This document shows, piece after piece, positions 7,771-15,444 of a stretch of 17,373 nt of DNA (the stretch's first letter is position 1; every line of letters starts with the position of its first letter). The stretch covers positions 1 to 17,373 of the forward strand of contig CAYTUB010000056.1 in the NCBI GenBank assembly GCA_964441145.1, read 5' to 3'. Origin of the DNA: SHLQ01 sp964441145. GTDB lineage: Bacteria > Actinomycetota > Acidimicrobiia > Acidimicrobiales > SHLQ01. Under the pieces are notes generated by a model. The model did no database searches. It was not told where the DNA came from and saw nothing but the letters and a program-made list of their open reading frames with translations. A program made the position numbers and the translations under genes.

Positions 7771-7788
7771 TCCTACCTCGCAGTAGGA
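7771..7788 (-). terminator. Hairpin at the end of the polysaccharide block, terminator-like
   Basis: TCCTAC-CTCGCA-GTAGGA is a perfect 6-bp stem with a 6-nt loop, 9 nt past the stop codon of the acyltransferase remnant. No T-run follows on the minus strand. Its position suggests it ends the polysaccharide transcript before secA. Confidence 0.4.
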
Positions 7789-7797
7789 ATTCTGAAG

Positions 7798-8335
7798 CTA
7801 GAGGATGTAGCGAACACGGCTGTGCAACTTCACGACAACATAAGCAACGGCGACCGATCCTGGAACAGCAATTGCGGTGAGCGCTATGCCGCCCAAAGTA
7901 AGGCTGTTTTCAATGAGACTTAGAACGCCGGAGTGCACGAAATAGATCGCCGACGAAAAGAGCGCCAGATACTTGGAATTCCCTTCGACCCGAACCCTCG
8001 AAACGGCGATGAACAATGCGGGGCATACGAAGATCGCGATAGGTAGTTGTCGAACGCTCCGTCACGCGCATCGATGAGATAGTTCACAACAACCTCGGTG
8101 GTCAGGAGGGTTAAGAAGAATCCGTTCACAAGCAGAAAGACAGGCACAGCAATCCTGAAGGGGCCTTGTGTAGTTACGAAATTGCCGAAGTTCGAAAACT
8201 CTTCGAGGAATCCGGCGTGGAGCGCGAGAACTACGAAGGTCATCGCCACCTTGAGAAGGCCCAGCGATACGTTTCGAGACGCCCCTGAGCCGTGGCTGCC
8301 CGGCTGTTCGATGAAGCTAGAAGCTGCTTATCCAT
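7798..8335 (-). pseudogene. Acyltransferase-3 family gene remnant (frameshifted, internally deleted)
   Basis: Three overlapping frames together give pieces of a membrane O-acyltransferase (OafA/YrhL-like acyltransferase 3). The natural start is probably ATG 8335 (MDKQLLASSNS), with AAAGGTG about 11 nt upstream. After about 18 codons a one-base loss in a G-run (8281-8284) must be restored to continue into SRNVSLGLLKVAMTFVVLAL and the helix RIAVPVFLLVNGFF. A second one-base loss near 8040 must be restored to read on from GAFDNYL into IAIFVCPALFIAVSR and the family-like FSSAIYFVHSGV, ending at 7798. The total is about 180 codons against the usual 330-400: the middle helices are missing, as though TM2 had been joined to a late helix. 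It would once have acetylated or acylated the neighbouring polysaccharide. It is very unlikely to be functional unless the frameshifts are sequencing errors, and even then it lacks its core. Confidence 0.7.
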
Positions 8336-8360
8336 TGTCTATTTCCCACCTTTAATGTCG

Positions 8361-9689
8361 TCACCGTGTGATCGGGTTTCGCCTCATCACACCGAGTGCA
8401 TCTGTTGTTATCCCAGCCGCCGTCCGAGAGACGTAAGCCAGGTAGCCGAAGTAGATTGCGGTCGCCGCAGTTGTTCCAAGGGCCAGGGCGAAGGCGGAAC
8501 CGCTCCTCGATACGACCAGCGCCGTGATTCCAATGCACGCGATTCCGCCAATTGCGGCGATCAACATCGCCCGTTGGCGACCAAAGAGAAGGAGCACTGT
8601 TCCACAACTTCCGGAAGCAACATTGAGTACTTGGCCGAGGGCCAACGCTGCCAGGACATATCTTGCTTGCTGAACTTCTCCAGATGGGACCAACAGTCGG
8701 TAGAACCCCGATGGAGCCAAGACCAGCCCCACCGAGCCGACCACAGAAGCGGCTGAGGCAACGGCCGAAACAACCGGAAGAAACCTTGATAGTTCCGCAG
8801 CCTGTTCGTCACCAGTCGACCCGGCAATACGGCGCACAACAAACAAGTTGGCTACGTACCCGGGCGTGTTGATGATCACGCCGATTCTTCGGGCCAGACC
8901 GTAGATACCAAGTGGCGTCGGACCAAGAATTGAGCCAGCGATGAGCATGTCCATCTGGGAAAATAGAACGCCAGAACCAGAGGCCAGAAGCGTTTGTGTT
9001 GGCGAGTGCTCGATGGCGGCGAGCGTGTCCCGATCAACTGAGCCAGACAACGAACGCCCCACCCATGCGAACACGATCAGCACATGTCCTAGACCAACGA
9101 GCGAGGCGAAACTCAACATGAGAAGTCCGCGCTCGAGCGAGAGCATTTCGCGCCCTTCGATCAACAAGCTCGCCGATAGCAAGAGCACAAAAATGCACTG
9201 CGTCACGACGCCCCCTGCACGACCGGTACCGAGATTCGCGTGAACTGCCTGCCCTCCAGCTCTCAACGCCTCAGCAAGAATCCGCTGGATGCCCAGCATC
9301 ACGGAGATCGAGACCGCCAATGTGACGGCCACCCATGTCTCGACATCAGCGAGCGGCGTGGGGACTTGTAGCCACAACACGACGATCACGAACGTCGCTG
9401 CACCTCCTACAGATATCCGTCGCCACGGACGCGTACCCAACCAAAATGCAATCGTTGATCGCCACCTCTCATCGTCTGAACGAGCGAAGAGCAGGGTCAC
9501 GTAGCGTTCTTCCCCGTACGCAACCAGGACGGCGAGAGTTCCGCACATCGCCTGGACGAAAAGAACGGCGCCAGCGGCATCGATACCAAGAGTCACGCCA
9601 ATCAAGAGCGTCGAGAGCGCGAACGACCCAATGCCCAAAACACGCCCAACTACCGTGCTCGTGAGATTTGCCCGCTCGTTACTCACCAC
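8361..9689 (-). CDS. Wzx-like polysaccharide flippase (MOP superfamily)
   Basis: This 442-residue, strongly hydrophobic protein has about twelve predicted membrane helices along its whole length and the general look of Wzx/RfbX-type exporters in the MOP (MATE/MVF) superfamily. Members flip lipid-linked oligosaccharide units across the cytoplasmic membrane. Suggestive features are paired N- and C-terminal halves and the stretch ASGSGVLFSQMDMLIAGSIL before the seventh helix, resembling the S-x(n)-D-x(2-3)-I pattern common in polysaccharide flippases. It starts with GTG (9689, or the next codon at 9686), with GGGG about 8 nt upstream, and overlaps the sulfotransferase stop by 8-11 nt. Context (polymerase, glycosyltransferases, sulfotransferase) supports the call. 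The exact glycan cannot be read from the sequence. Confidence 0.8.
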   Translation of the reverse strand: MVSNERANLTSTVVGRVLGIGSFALSTLLIGVTLGIDAAGAVLFVQAMCGTLAVLVAYGEERYVTLLFARSDDERWRSTIAFWLGTRPWRRISVGGAATFVIVVLWLQVPTPLADVETWVAVTLAVSISVMLGIQRILAEALRAGGQAVHANLGTGRAGGVVTQCIFVLLLSASLLIEGREMLSLERGLLMLSFASLVGLGHVLIVFAWVGRSLSGSVDRDTLAAIEHSPTQTLLASGSGVLFSQMDMLIAGSILGPTPLGIYGLARRIGVIINTPGYVANLFVVRRIAGSTGDEQAAELSRFLPVVSAVASAASVVGSVGLVLAPSGFYRLLVPSGEVQQARYVLAALALGQVLNVASGSCGTVLLLFGRQRAMLIAAIGGIACIGITALVVSRSGSAFALALGTTAATAIYFGYLAYVSRTAAGITTDALGVMRRNPITR

Positions 9690-10521
9690 TCGGAAACCCC
9701 GAGACGTTCGCTAGAACGGATTCACGATTTGCAATCTGGTTGACGATCTCGCGCTGCGTATCTTTGAGCTGATAGCGCTCTCGTTCTTTGGCCGAAGCAG
9801 CCCTTAGGCCAGGCTGGTATTGCCGCTCGACATCGGCCTCACTAGTAGCCTCCCACCCAAAGAAGTGGACCAAGCTGCGCGCTGCGCTAACCGGAGACAC
9901 AACAAAATCCTCATAGTTCACGACTCGCATTCGATCGGGAAACTCAAGCAGGGCTTTCGACAACCTCTCTTCACAGAGGGCAATCCTCGCTGCGAGATTC
10001 TCAAGTGCGGAGTGACTCGGCGAAGCAAGCCCGTGTCCATCGATCATGGGTTGCCACCATGGCCCTACTTCAGGACGCGCGTTCAGCGTTTCGGTGGGTA
10101 TCCGAAGTCGGTAGCAGATCGACTCGATGGTTTTCACCGGGTCCCGGAGAACGCCCACGGCGAGCACGTCCGGAAGTTCCTCAAGGATTCTGGGAGCAAA
10201 TAGCGACCAGTGCGGTTCCTTTACAAGGGTTCTGTAGCTGAACGGGGCGGAACGCCTCAACAAAGTTTCGACACTGACTCGCGACGGGTCAGATGGACGA
10301 AGCCGTTCAGCTGGAAGGTCGATCGAACAGCCCACCTGAGCTTGCTGGGCCACCACCGAGGCCACAACGCTTGTGCCCGTCTTCTGATGTCCAAATACCA
10401 GGGCTTTCGGATGTGTTGTCTCTCTAGAGATGTGACGCGGGATGCCCGCATAAGCCCGGAAGGCCCCGTACTCCAGCGACGTTCCTAATCTACTCTTGCG
10501 AAATTGACTAAGGCCGTACAC
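9679..10521 (-). CDS. Sulfotransferase family protein
   Basis: This is a likely PAPS-dependent sulfotransferase that moves sulfate to a sugar or lipid acceptor. It has the 5'-phosphosulfate loop ALVFGHQKTGTSVV (about residue 40-53 from the start given), with KTGTS as the key residues. The 3'-phosphate-binding segment GVLRDPVKTIES comes about 80 residues later. The start is uncertain. The frame is open to 10704 with ATGs at 10659 and 10650, but those would overlap the polymerase gene by 140-197 nt. I chose GTG 10521, which has GGGGG 5 nt upstream and overlaps by only 14 nt, giving 280 residues. The N-terminal frame before it also looks protein-like, so a longer form is possible. Its place between polymerase and flippase suggests a sulfated surface polysaccharide, but the acceptor is unknown. 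Confidence 0.75.
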   Translation of the reverse strand: MYGLSQFRKSRLGTSLEYGAFRAYAGIPRHISRETTHPKALVFGHQKTGTSVVASVVAQQAQVGCSIDLPAERLRPSDPSRVSVETLLRRSAPFSYRTLVKEPHWSLFAPRILEELPDVLAVGVLRDPVKTIESICYRLRIPTETLNARPEVGPWWQPMIDGHGLASPSHSALENLAARIALCEERLSKALLEFPDRMRVVNYEDFVVSPVSAARSLVHFFGWEATSEADVERQYQPGLRAASAKERERYQLKDTQREIVNQIANRESVLANVSGFPSGE

Positions 10522-11794
10522 GATGTCCCCCACTCTCGAGAAGCGCTGATGTTCGCTCTCTGTGCATTTGCGTCGCCGATGGGACGCGTGGCTCGCTAAC
10601 ACGACTCGCAAACTGCTGCGTATTTTTGCTCCTAGCTCTCGATCGTCCATGCCCCACATCGGAGGGCTGTCTCTCCCGATATCGAACTGCCAACGCAACC
10701 GCAACTAGAACCCAGCCGCGCGTTGGTAGCTGTACAGGCTCCCATATCGAATAGAAGACTGACTGCAATACCAAGAACAGCCACAACGGCATGATTTCCT
10801 TCTCGGTCGAACGTCTTGCGTAGAGCGCCACGAGCAGAATGAACACGAGATAGAGGAACACTGCGATATAGCCACCGTGGACTAACACGCTCCCATAGAC
10901 ACTGTGCGTCGTCGTTGGAATCAAGAAGGATGATTGCAGGTCTTGCCACGCCGTCACTCCATTGCCAAAGAGCGGAAAATCAGGCAATGAGTCGGCCAGG
11001 ACGATCCACCGACGCCCCCGGAACGAGAAGTCCGCTATCTCCGAGGTGTAGATCAAACTGATCGAACCGGTGACGATCAGAACGCAGAAACCAAGAATTG
11101 CGAGGGCGTGCCTCTTGAGAATGAGAAGTCCGAGATTGATCGCAAAGGCAGCGAAGACACCAGCTATGGCTATCCGAGCACCTGAAAAGACCGCTGCCGT
11201 GAGCGGCACCGCTGCCAAGAGCCAAAGACCCCATCTGTAGTGCCGGCGCGACTGGCTGCCGGCCGTCGCGAGCGCAATGAAGGCAAGCGATGCGGCGTAC
11301 CCCATTGTGTTCTCGTGGGGAAACCCTCCTTGATACAAAGAGCCGAAAGCAGAGCATTTGTCGTCTCGGCATGCCTTGGTCGCTGTCGGAGAGAGCACTC
11401 CCAAGAGGATCCCTGCGGTGAAGAATCCATAGAGGCCGATCCGGAGGTCCCGAGGGTGCAAAACGAACCCTTGCTGCCAAAGAATCATGGCCGCGGCCAG
11501 CAGCACTCCCATAGGAATCGTCCAAACAATTGCCCGGACATCGGCGTCATCTAGGAACAACTCTTGAAGGACGATCGAGCCGTACACCGCAAAGAGCCAC
11601 ACAAATGGATTGGCCCACTTTCCGAACCTGACCACGTTGGCGGCTCGCGTTTCGGCAAGCTTCAGCACCACGAAGACCATCAAGATCGCGCTGGTAAACG
11701 ACAGCGCGACGAAACGCACTGCTCCAGTCGAGACGTTTGCGACCGTCCCTGCGAACATCAGCGAAAGTGCCCAACCGGAAGGGATCAATCGCAT
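10508..11794 (-). CDS. O-antigen ligase / Wzy-like polysaccharide polymerase
   Basis: This 428-residue polytopic membrane protein resembles the Wzy_C/O-antigen ligase superfamily. It has about ten or more helices, then SGARIAIAG (204-212), a short basic turn RGRRW (259-263), and a large extracytoplasmic loop GNGVTAWQ...TTTHSVYGSVLVHGGY (278-309). The histidine and glycine spacing of that loop is typical of the Wzy_C domain. It would join repeat units into a chain or transfer chains to an acceptor at the outer face of the membrane. The ATG has GAGG 7 nt upstream and overlaps the GT4 stop by 10 nt. Residues from about 376 to the end (after AVRYRERQ) are hydrophilic and unlike the family, and this tail shares its DNA with the long form of the sulfotransferase frame. 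The true end could therefore be altered by a local frameshift. Confidence 0.78.
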   Translation of the reverse strand: MRLIPSGWALSLMFAGTVANVSTGAVRFVALSFTSAILMVFVVLKLAETRAANVVRFGKWANPFVWLFAVYGSIVLQELFLDDADVRAIVWTIPMGVLLAAAMILWQQGFVLHPRDLRIGLYGFFTAGILLGVLSPTATKACRDDKCSAFGSLYQGGFPHENTMGYAASLAFIALATAGSQSRRHYRWGLWLLAAVPLTAAVFSGARIAIAGVFAAFAINLGLLILKRHALAILGFCVLIVTGSISLIYTSEIADFSFRGRRWIVLADSLPDFPLFGNGVTAWQDLQSSFLIPTTTHSVYGSVLVHGGYIAVFLYLVFILLVALYARRSTEKEIMPLWLFLVLQSVFYSIWEPVQLPTRGWVLVAVALAVRYRERQPSDVGHGRSRARSKNTQQFASRVSEPRVPSATQMHRERTSALLESGGHRVRP

Positions 11795-13038
11795 CTGCGA
11801 GCCTCATCGACGAGTTCGGCTATCCGAAGGGCGTGGGCGGCTGGAGAGAAGAGGCGTTCCGTGGTTTCAATCGCCGACCTCGATAGCGACAGGCGCAAGT
11901 CCAAGTCGGATGCCAGATACTCGATCATCTCGGCCTGGCCATGAATATCACCAGGCTCGACCAAGAGACTGTTTACACCGTGGTCGAGGTACTCACTCGG
12001 GGCCCCGGCCGTCGCCGTTAGCACGGGAACTCCGTTCGACAGGGCTTCGGCATGCGCATAGCCGAAAGCCTCGACCTGACCGGTCTTTCGAGCAACCTTG
12101 TTGTGCAGGAGAAATGCGTCAGAATTTTGGAGCTTGTCGTGGACCTGGTGGTTCGGCATTGACCCAGCCAGATGTATGAAGCTCTCAGCGCCGAGTTCTT
12201 TGATCAGACCCTCGACATCTTGACGCAATGGCCCATCGCCAATCATCGTAAATTCGACGTTGACCCCGCGTGATTGGGCGGTTGCCACCGCCCGGACCGA
12301 CTCGACCGGACCCTTAAAGTCCACAAAACGGCCTACGTACAACAACTTCAGCGGACCTGATCCAACATGAGTCCGAACGGTCGAGGACGAGCTTCGAACC
12401 TCTACAGGTAGATAGCAGACCTTCACTCGGTCTTCGGGAAAGCCGGAGTTGATCAAGTGCTGACGCGAGTGTTCAGAATTTGCTGCGAAGATGACCTTCT
12501 CTGAATGCCTGATAAGTCGATCGACATAGGCTCGCGTGTTGCCCATGCTCTTGTATGGAATTGGACACCACGGCAGGCGCGACCATGTGATGTCAAACCC
12601 GTGGACGTACACAACCGTCGCAATATCGGGCAACATCTCACCTGGTCCGCCAAGCAAGTCCAAGAAGTTTGCATAGTGAATCACCGCACCGGTAGCCCCG
12701 AGCTCGGATAGCCCCGAACGCGCCGAACCCCCGGCGGTGATCGATGAGAGTCGACCGATCCCATATCGCTTTAGAAGCGGCGCCTTCGGCCCAAGGCGGA
12801 CATACGGTAGCTCCTCCAGCCAGTCTGGCGAAGGTGGTTCGAACGTAGCTAAGCCAGCGAGCATATGCCTGATTGATTCTGCATGACGGTCGAGCCATGC
12901 CTCAGAAATTCCGGGCCGTCGCGGAACCACGAGAGCCAATCGTTCGCCGCCGGCAAAGTCGGGCGGCCGTTGCTTGCTGCGAAGGTCGAGACCGTCGTGA
13001 ACCGCAACCTCTATGGCTCTCCTAGCGAGTTCTGGCAT
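11785..13038 (-). CDS. Glycosyltransferase family 4 (GT-B fold)
   Basis: This 417-residue cytoplasmic glycosyltransferase has the GT4 C-terminal donor-binding domain: LKLLYVGRFVDFKGP (about 231-245), MIGDGPLR (265-272), and the E-x7-E pair in EAFGYAHAEALSNGVPVL (E323, E331), followed by GAPSEYLDHGVNSLLVEPGD. The N-terminal acceptor domain contains VVYVHGFDITWSRLP. Retaining transfer from an NDP-sugar is expected for the family; the sugar cannot be told. The start is chosen as ATG 13038; a TTG at 13059 is in frame but has no ribosome-binding site. It overlaps the GT2 gene stop by 17 nt and the polymerase start by 10 nt, so it is inside the same operon. Confidence 0.85.
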   Translation of the reverse strand: MPELARRAIEVAVHDGLDLRSKQRPPDFAGGERLALVVPRRPGISEAWLDRHAESIRHMLAGLATFEPPSPDWLEELPYVRLGPKAPLLKRYGIGRLSSITAGGSARSGLSELGATGAVIHYANFLDLLGGPGEMLPDIATVVYVHGFDITWSRLPWCPIPYKSMGNTRAYVDRLIRHSEKVIFAANSEHSRQHLINSGFPEDRVKVCYLPVEVRSSSSTVRTHVGSGPLKLLYVGRFVDFKGPVESVRAVATAQSRGVNVEFTMIGDGPLRQDVEGLIKELGAESFIHLAGSMPNHQVHDKLQNSDAFLLHNKVARKTGQVEAFGYAHAEALSNGVPVLTATAGAPSEYLDHGVNSLLVEPGDIHGQAEMIEYLASDLDLRLSLSRSAIETTERLFSPAAHALRIAELVDEARRCD

Positions 13039-13960
13039 CGCGAACCATCGCTTTCTCAAATACTGATCGGGGGGCGCAGCCGGTCAAACCGATCAGAATC
13101 GCCGACCAGGAGGGCCGACAACTGCGCTTTGCGGCCAACATGACGCTTTGGATCCCTTCGCGCGAACGCTCTCTGAGCGCATATCGGAGAACTTGGGAGT
13201 ACAGGAAGTCCGCTGACGAACGGTCGCTCATGAGGTGCTTGGAGTTCTTCCACCACTCAAGAGAGGACGCCCATTTGTTCGTCGCGCTCATGCTCCCGGA
13301 AGTACCGGTCGCGACATGCGTCAGAGGATCTCGGCTTTGACCGATCTTGAAACCAGCGTCGTCGAGACGAAGGACCAAGTCCCAATCCTGATGAACCGAC
13401 AATCCCGGGTCCCAATTGACTTCTTCGATGGCCTCCCGACTTACGAGAAGCGTCGATGTGTGCAGGAGCGGTCGATCCACGCGAAGAGTTCTCCCAGCAA
13501 AGAGGTACTCGGAAACCGAGTCGCCCTCGCTGTAGGTCGTCCCAGGTATTGGTTTGTCGCCAACGGAATCTGGCCCGGAGACCAAAAGGCTGCTGGAGGC
13601 GACGTCCAACCCACATTCCTCGGCATACACCAGCTGACGCCCCAACTTCGTCGGCAACCACTGGTCGTCGTCGTCGAGAAAGGCATACCAATCACAATCG
13701 ATCGAATCAGTGCCGAGCTTCCTGAGAAATCCACCGGTTGGCTTGTCGATGTTCGTTACTTCAATCTGGATGTTGTCGATGTGATCAGCTAACAGTTCAC
13801 GCACTCGCGCCAGATTGCGCTCAGCGGTTGCGACGACCACCACGTCGGGCGGCCGGCTCTGGCCAAGAGCTGAACGAACAGCGTCAACAACCGACTCGCG
13901 CCCCGACGTTGGGATAACAGCCGCCACGGTGGCCTCACTTTGACTCAACATGAGAGTCAT
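13022..13960 (-). CDS. Glycosyltransferase family 2 (GT-A fold)
   Basis: This 312-residue glycosyltransferase has the GT2 start AAVIPTSGRESVVDAVRSAL (residues 13-32), the metal- and nucleotide-binding DXD region YAFLDDDDQW (92-101), and the later HQDWDLVLRL (190-199), whose acidic residues fit the catalytic-base position of inverting GT2 enzymes. No membrane segment is evident, so it probably acts at the inner membrane face on a lipid-linked intermediate. Its ATG overlaps the ugd stop as ATGA (13957-13960), a sign of translational coupling. A second ATG three codons in is an alternative start. UDP-glucuronate from Ugd is a possible donor, by context only. Confidence 0.85.
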   Translation of the reverse strand: MTLMLSQSEATVAAVIPTSGRESVVDAVRSALGQSRPPDVVVVATAERNLARVRELLADHIDNIQIEVTNIDKPTGGFLRKLGTDSIDCDWYAFLDDDDQWLPTKLGRQLVYAEECGLDVASSSLLVSGPDSVGDKPIPGTTYSEGDSVSEYLFAGRTLRVDRPLLHTSTLLVSREAIEEVNWDPGLSVHQDWDLVLRLDDAGFKIGQSRDPLTHVATGTSGSMSATNKWASSLEWWKNSKHLMSDRSSADFLYSQVLRYALRERSREGIQSVMLAAKRSCRPSWSAILIGLTGCAPRSVFEKAMVRDARTR

Positions 13961-15327
13961 GGCCGACCAATTCCTTGGTAGGAGAATCCCGCCTGGCGAA
14001 AGGCGTCACTATCGAGGAGGTTGCGTCCATCGACAATCTCTTTTCGCTTGACCGCCTCCCCTAGTCGGGTCGGGTCGAGAGAGACGAACTCCGGCCATTC
14101 TGTAAGGACGGCGAGCACATCTGCTTGCTCAGCGGCAGCGTATGAGTCGCCACATTCCTCGACACCAACAACGCCGCAATCCTTTGCAACCGGGTCGAAC
14201 GCTCTCACGGATGCGCCCTCGGCAACTATCCGCTTGCAGATCTCGACTGCGGGCGAATCTCGCATATCGTCGGTCCCAGCTTTGAACGCTAATCCCAGCA
14301 CTCCAACATGGGCACCATAAAGCGACCCACCAGCAGCTGTTCGAATCTTGTCGACCACTCGGCCGAATTGCTGATCGTTGACATCGATCACGCCCTGAAG
14401 AAGCGCGAAGTCATATCCAGCGTCCTCTGCGATGGCCATCATGGCTTTCGTGTCCTTTGGGAAACACGAGCCACCCCACCCAGGTCCTGGATTGAGAAAG
14501 TGATGACCTATTCGAGAGTCTTGTCCGATCCCCGCAAGGACATCGGAGACATCGGCTCCAGCTGCTTCGCAGACTGCGGCAACCGCATTGGCGAAACTGA
14601 TCTTGGTAGCGAGAAAAGCATTCGCCGCGTACTTACATGCCTCGGCCGATGCCGCGTCTGTAATCAGGATTGGCGCATCTACCGCGGCATATAGCTCGGC
14701 GACCCGCTCGGCTGCATCTCGATTCTTCGCACCGATAACGACGCGGTCTGGGTTCAGGAAGTCGCCTACCGCAGAACCTTCACGAAGAAACTCTGGATTG
14801 GAAACGACATGAACATCACCTCGACCCAATGCCTGTTCGACGAGCACCGTCGTGCCAACCGGCACCGTGGACTTGTTGACGACAATGGCGCCCGGCTCCA
14901 GGTACGGAGCGATCTCGCGAGCGGCTGCCTCGACGAAGGTGAGATCAGCTCTCCCGTCATCGCCCTGAGGTGTCGGAACGCATAGGTATACGACCTCACG
15001 TCCCATGACGCTCTGGGCCGCACCGAGAACGAAGTCGAGGCGACCGTCCCGGTAATTCTCCTGGACGATGGGTTCTAGCCCATCCTCATGAATTGGAATC
15101 TTGCCCGCTTTCAGCCGCTCGATCTTGGAAAGATCGATGTCGGCACACACAACGTCGTGCCCTAACTCGGCAAAGCACGCGCCTGTCGTGAGACCGACGT
15201 AGCCAGTCCCCACGACGGCGATCCGCGCGCTAGACGCACGGCCTTTCGCCGGAAGGTCCTTCGCCGCAAACGCGACGAGCCCGCTGTCGCCTCCACCAGT
15301 GGTAGAGGCTTGAACCGCAATAGTCAT
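13957..15327 (-). CDS. ugd: UDP-glucose 6-dehydrogenase
   Basis: This enzyme oxidises UDP-glucose to UDP-glucuronate with two NAD+, supplying acidic sugar for surface polysaccharides. The 456-residue protein has the NAD-binding GTGYVG (40-45), VPTPQ (117-121), NKSTVPVGT (151-159), SNPEFLREGSAV (176-187) and the active-site GGSCFPKD with catalytic Cys288. The UDP-binding domain follows, with VLGLAFKAGTDDMRDSPA. It begins with a roughly 33-residue extension ahead of the Rossmann fold (MTIAVQASTT...) that most family members lack; GGGGA about 8 nt upstream of the ATG supports this start. It is the first gene of the polysaccharide operon, 117 nt downstream of hpf, with a small inverted repeat just upstream. 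Related GDP-mannose or UDP-ManNAc dehydrogenases are less likely given the motif details. Confidence 0.92.
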   Translation of the reverse strand: MTIAVQASTTGGGDSGLVAFAAKDLPAKGRASSARIAVVGTGYVGLTTGACFAELGHDVVCADIDLSKIERLKAGKIPIHEDGLEPIVQENYRDGRLDFVLGAAQSVMGREVVYLCVPTPQGDDGRADLTFVEAAAREIAPYLEPGAIVVNKSTVPVGTTVLVEQALGRGDVHVVSNPEFLREGSAVGDFLNPDRVVIGAKNRDAAERVAELYAAVDAPILITDAASAEACKYAANAFLATKISFANAVAAVCEAAGADVSDVLAGIGQDSRIGHHFLNPGPGWGGSCFPKDTKAMMAIAEDAGYDFALLQGVIDVNDQQFGRVVDKIRTAAGGSLYGAHVGVLGLAFKAGTDDMRDSPAVEICKRIVAEGASVRAFDPVAKDCGVVGVEECGDSYAAAEQADVLAVLTEWPEFVSLDPTRLGEAVKRKEIVDGRNLLDSDAFRQAGFSYQGIGRP

Positions 15328-15344
15328 TTTGTTATCCCCGCTAT

Positions 15345-15360
15345 ATTGACTCGCATCAAT
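15345..15360. promoter_or_regulatory. Inverted repeat ATTGA-N6-TCAAT upstream of ugd
   Basis: ATTGA-CTCGCA-TCAAT sits 18 nt upstream of the ugd start codon, at the head of the polysaccharide operon. The 5-bp arms and 16-bp span would suit a dimeric regulator. It might equally be chance; no clear -35/-10 pair was found around it. Confidence 0.3.
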
Positions 15361-15369
15361 CGGCGGGGG

Positions 15370-15442
15370 TCTCGGGTTCTTTAGGCGCTCAGCGAAAAGC
15401 GTCGGCAGAATCGGCCATTCGGTTGAAAAGTATCTCGGGTTC
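15370..15442. repeat. Direct repeat TCTCGGGTTC, two copies 63 bp apart
   Basis: TCTCGGGTTC occurs at 15370-15379 and 15433-15442, exactly 63 bp start to start (about six helical turns). Both copies are in the hpf-ugd gap; the second ends just before the hpf stop. They could be paired regulator sites, traces of an insertion event, or chance. Confidence 0.3.
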
Positions 15443-15444
15443 GC

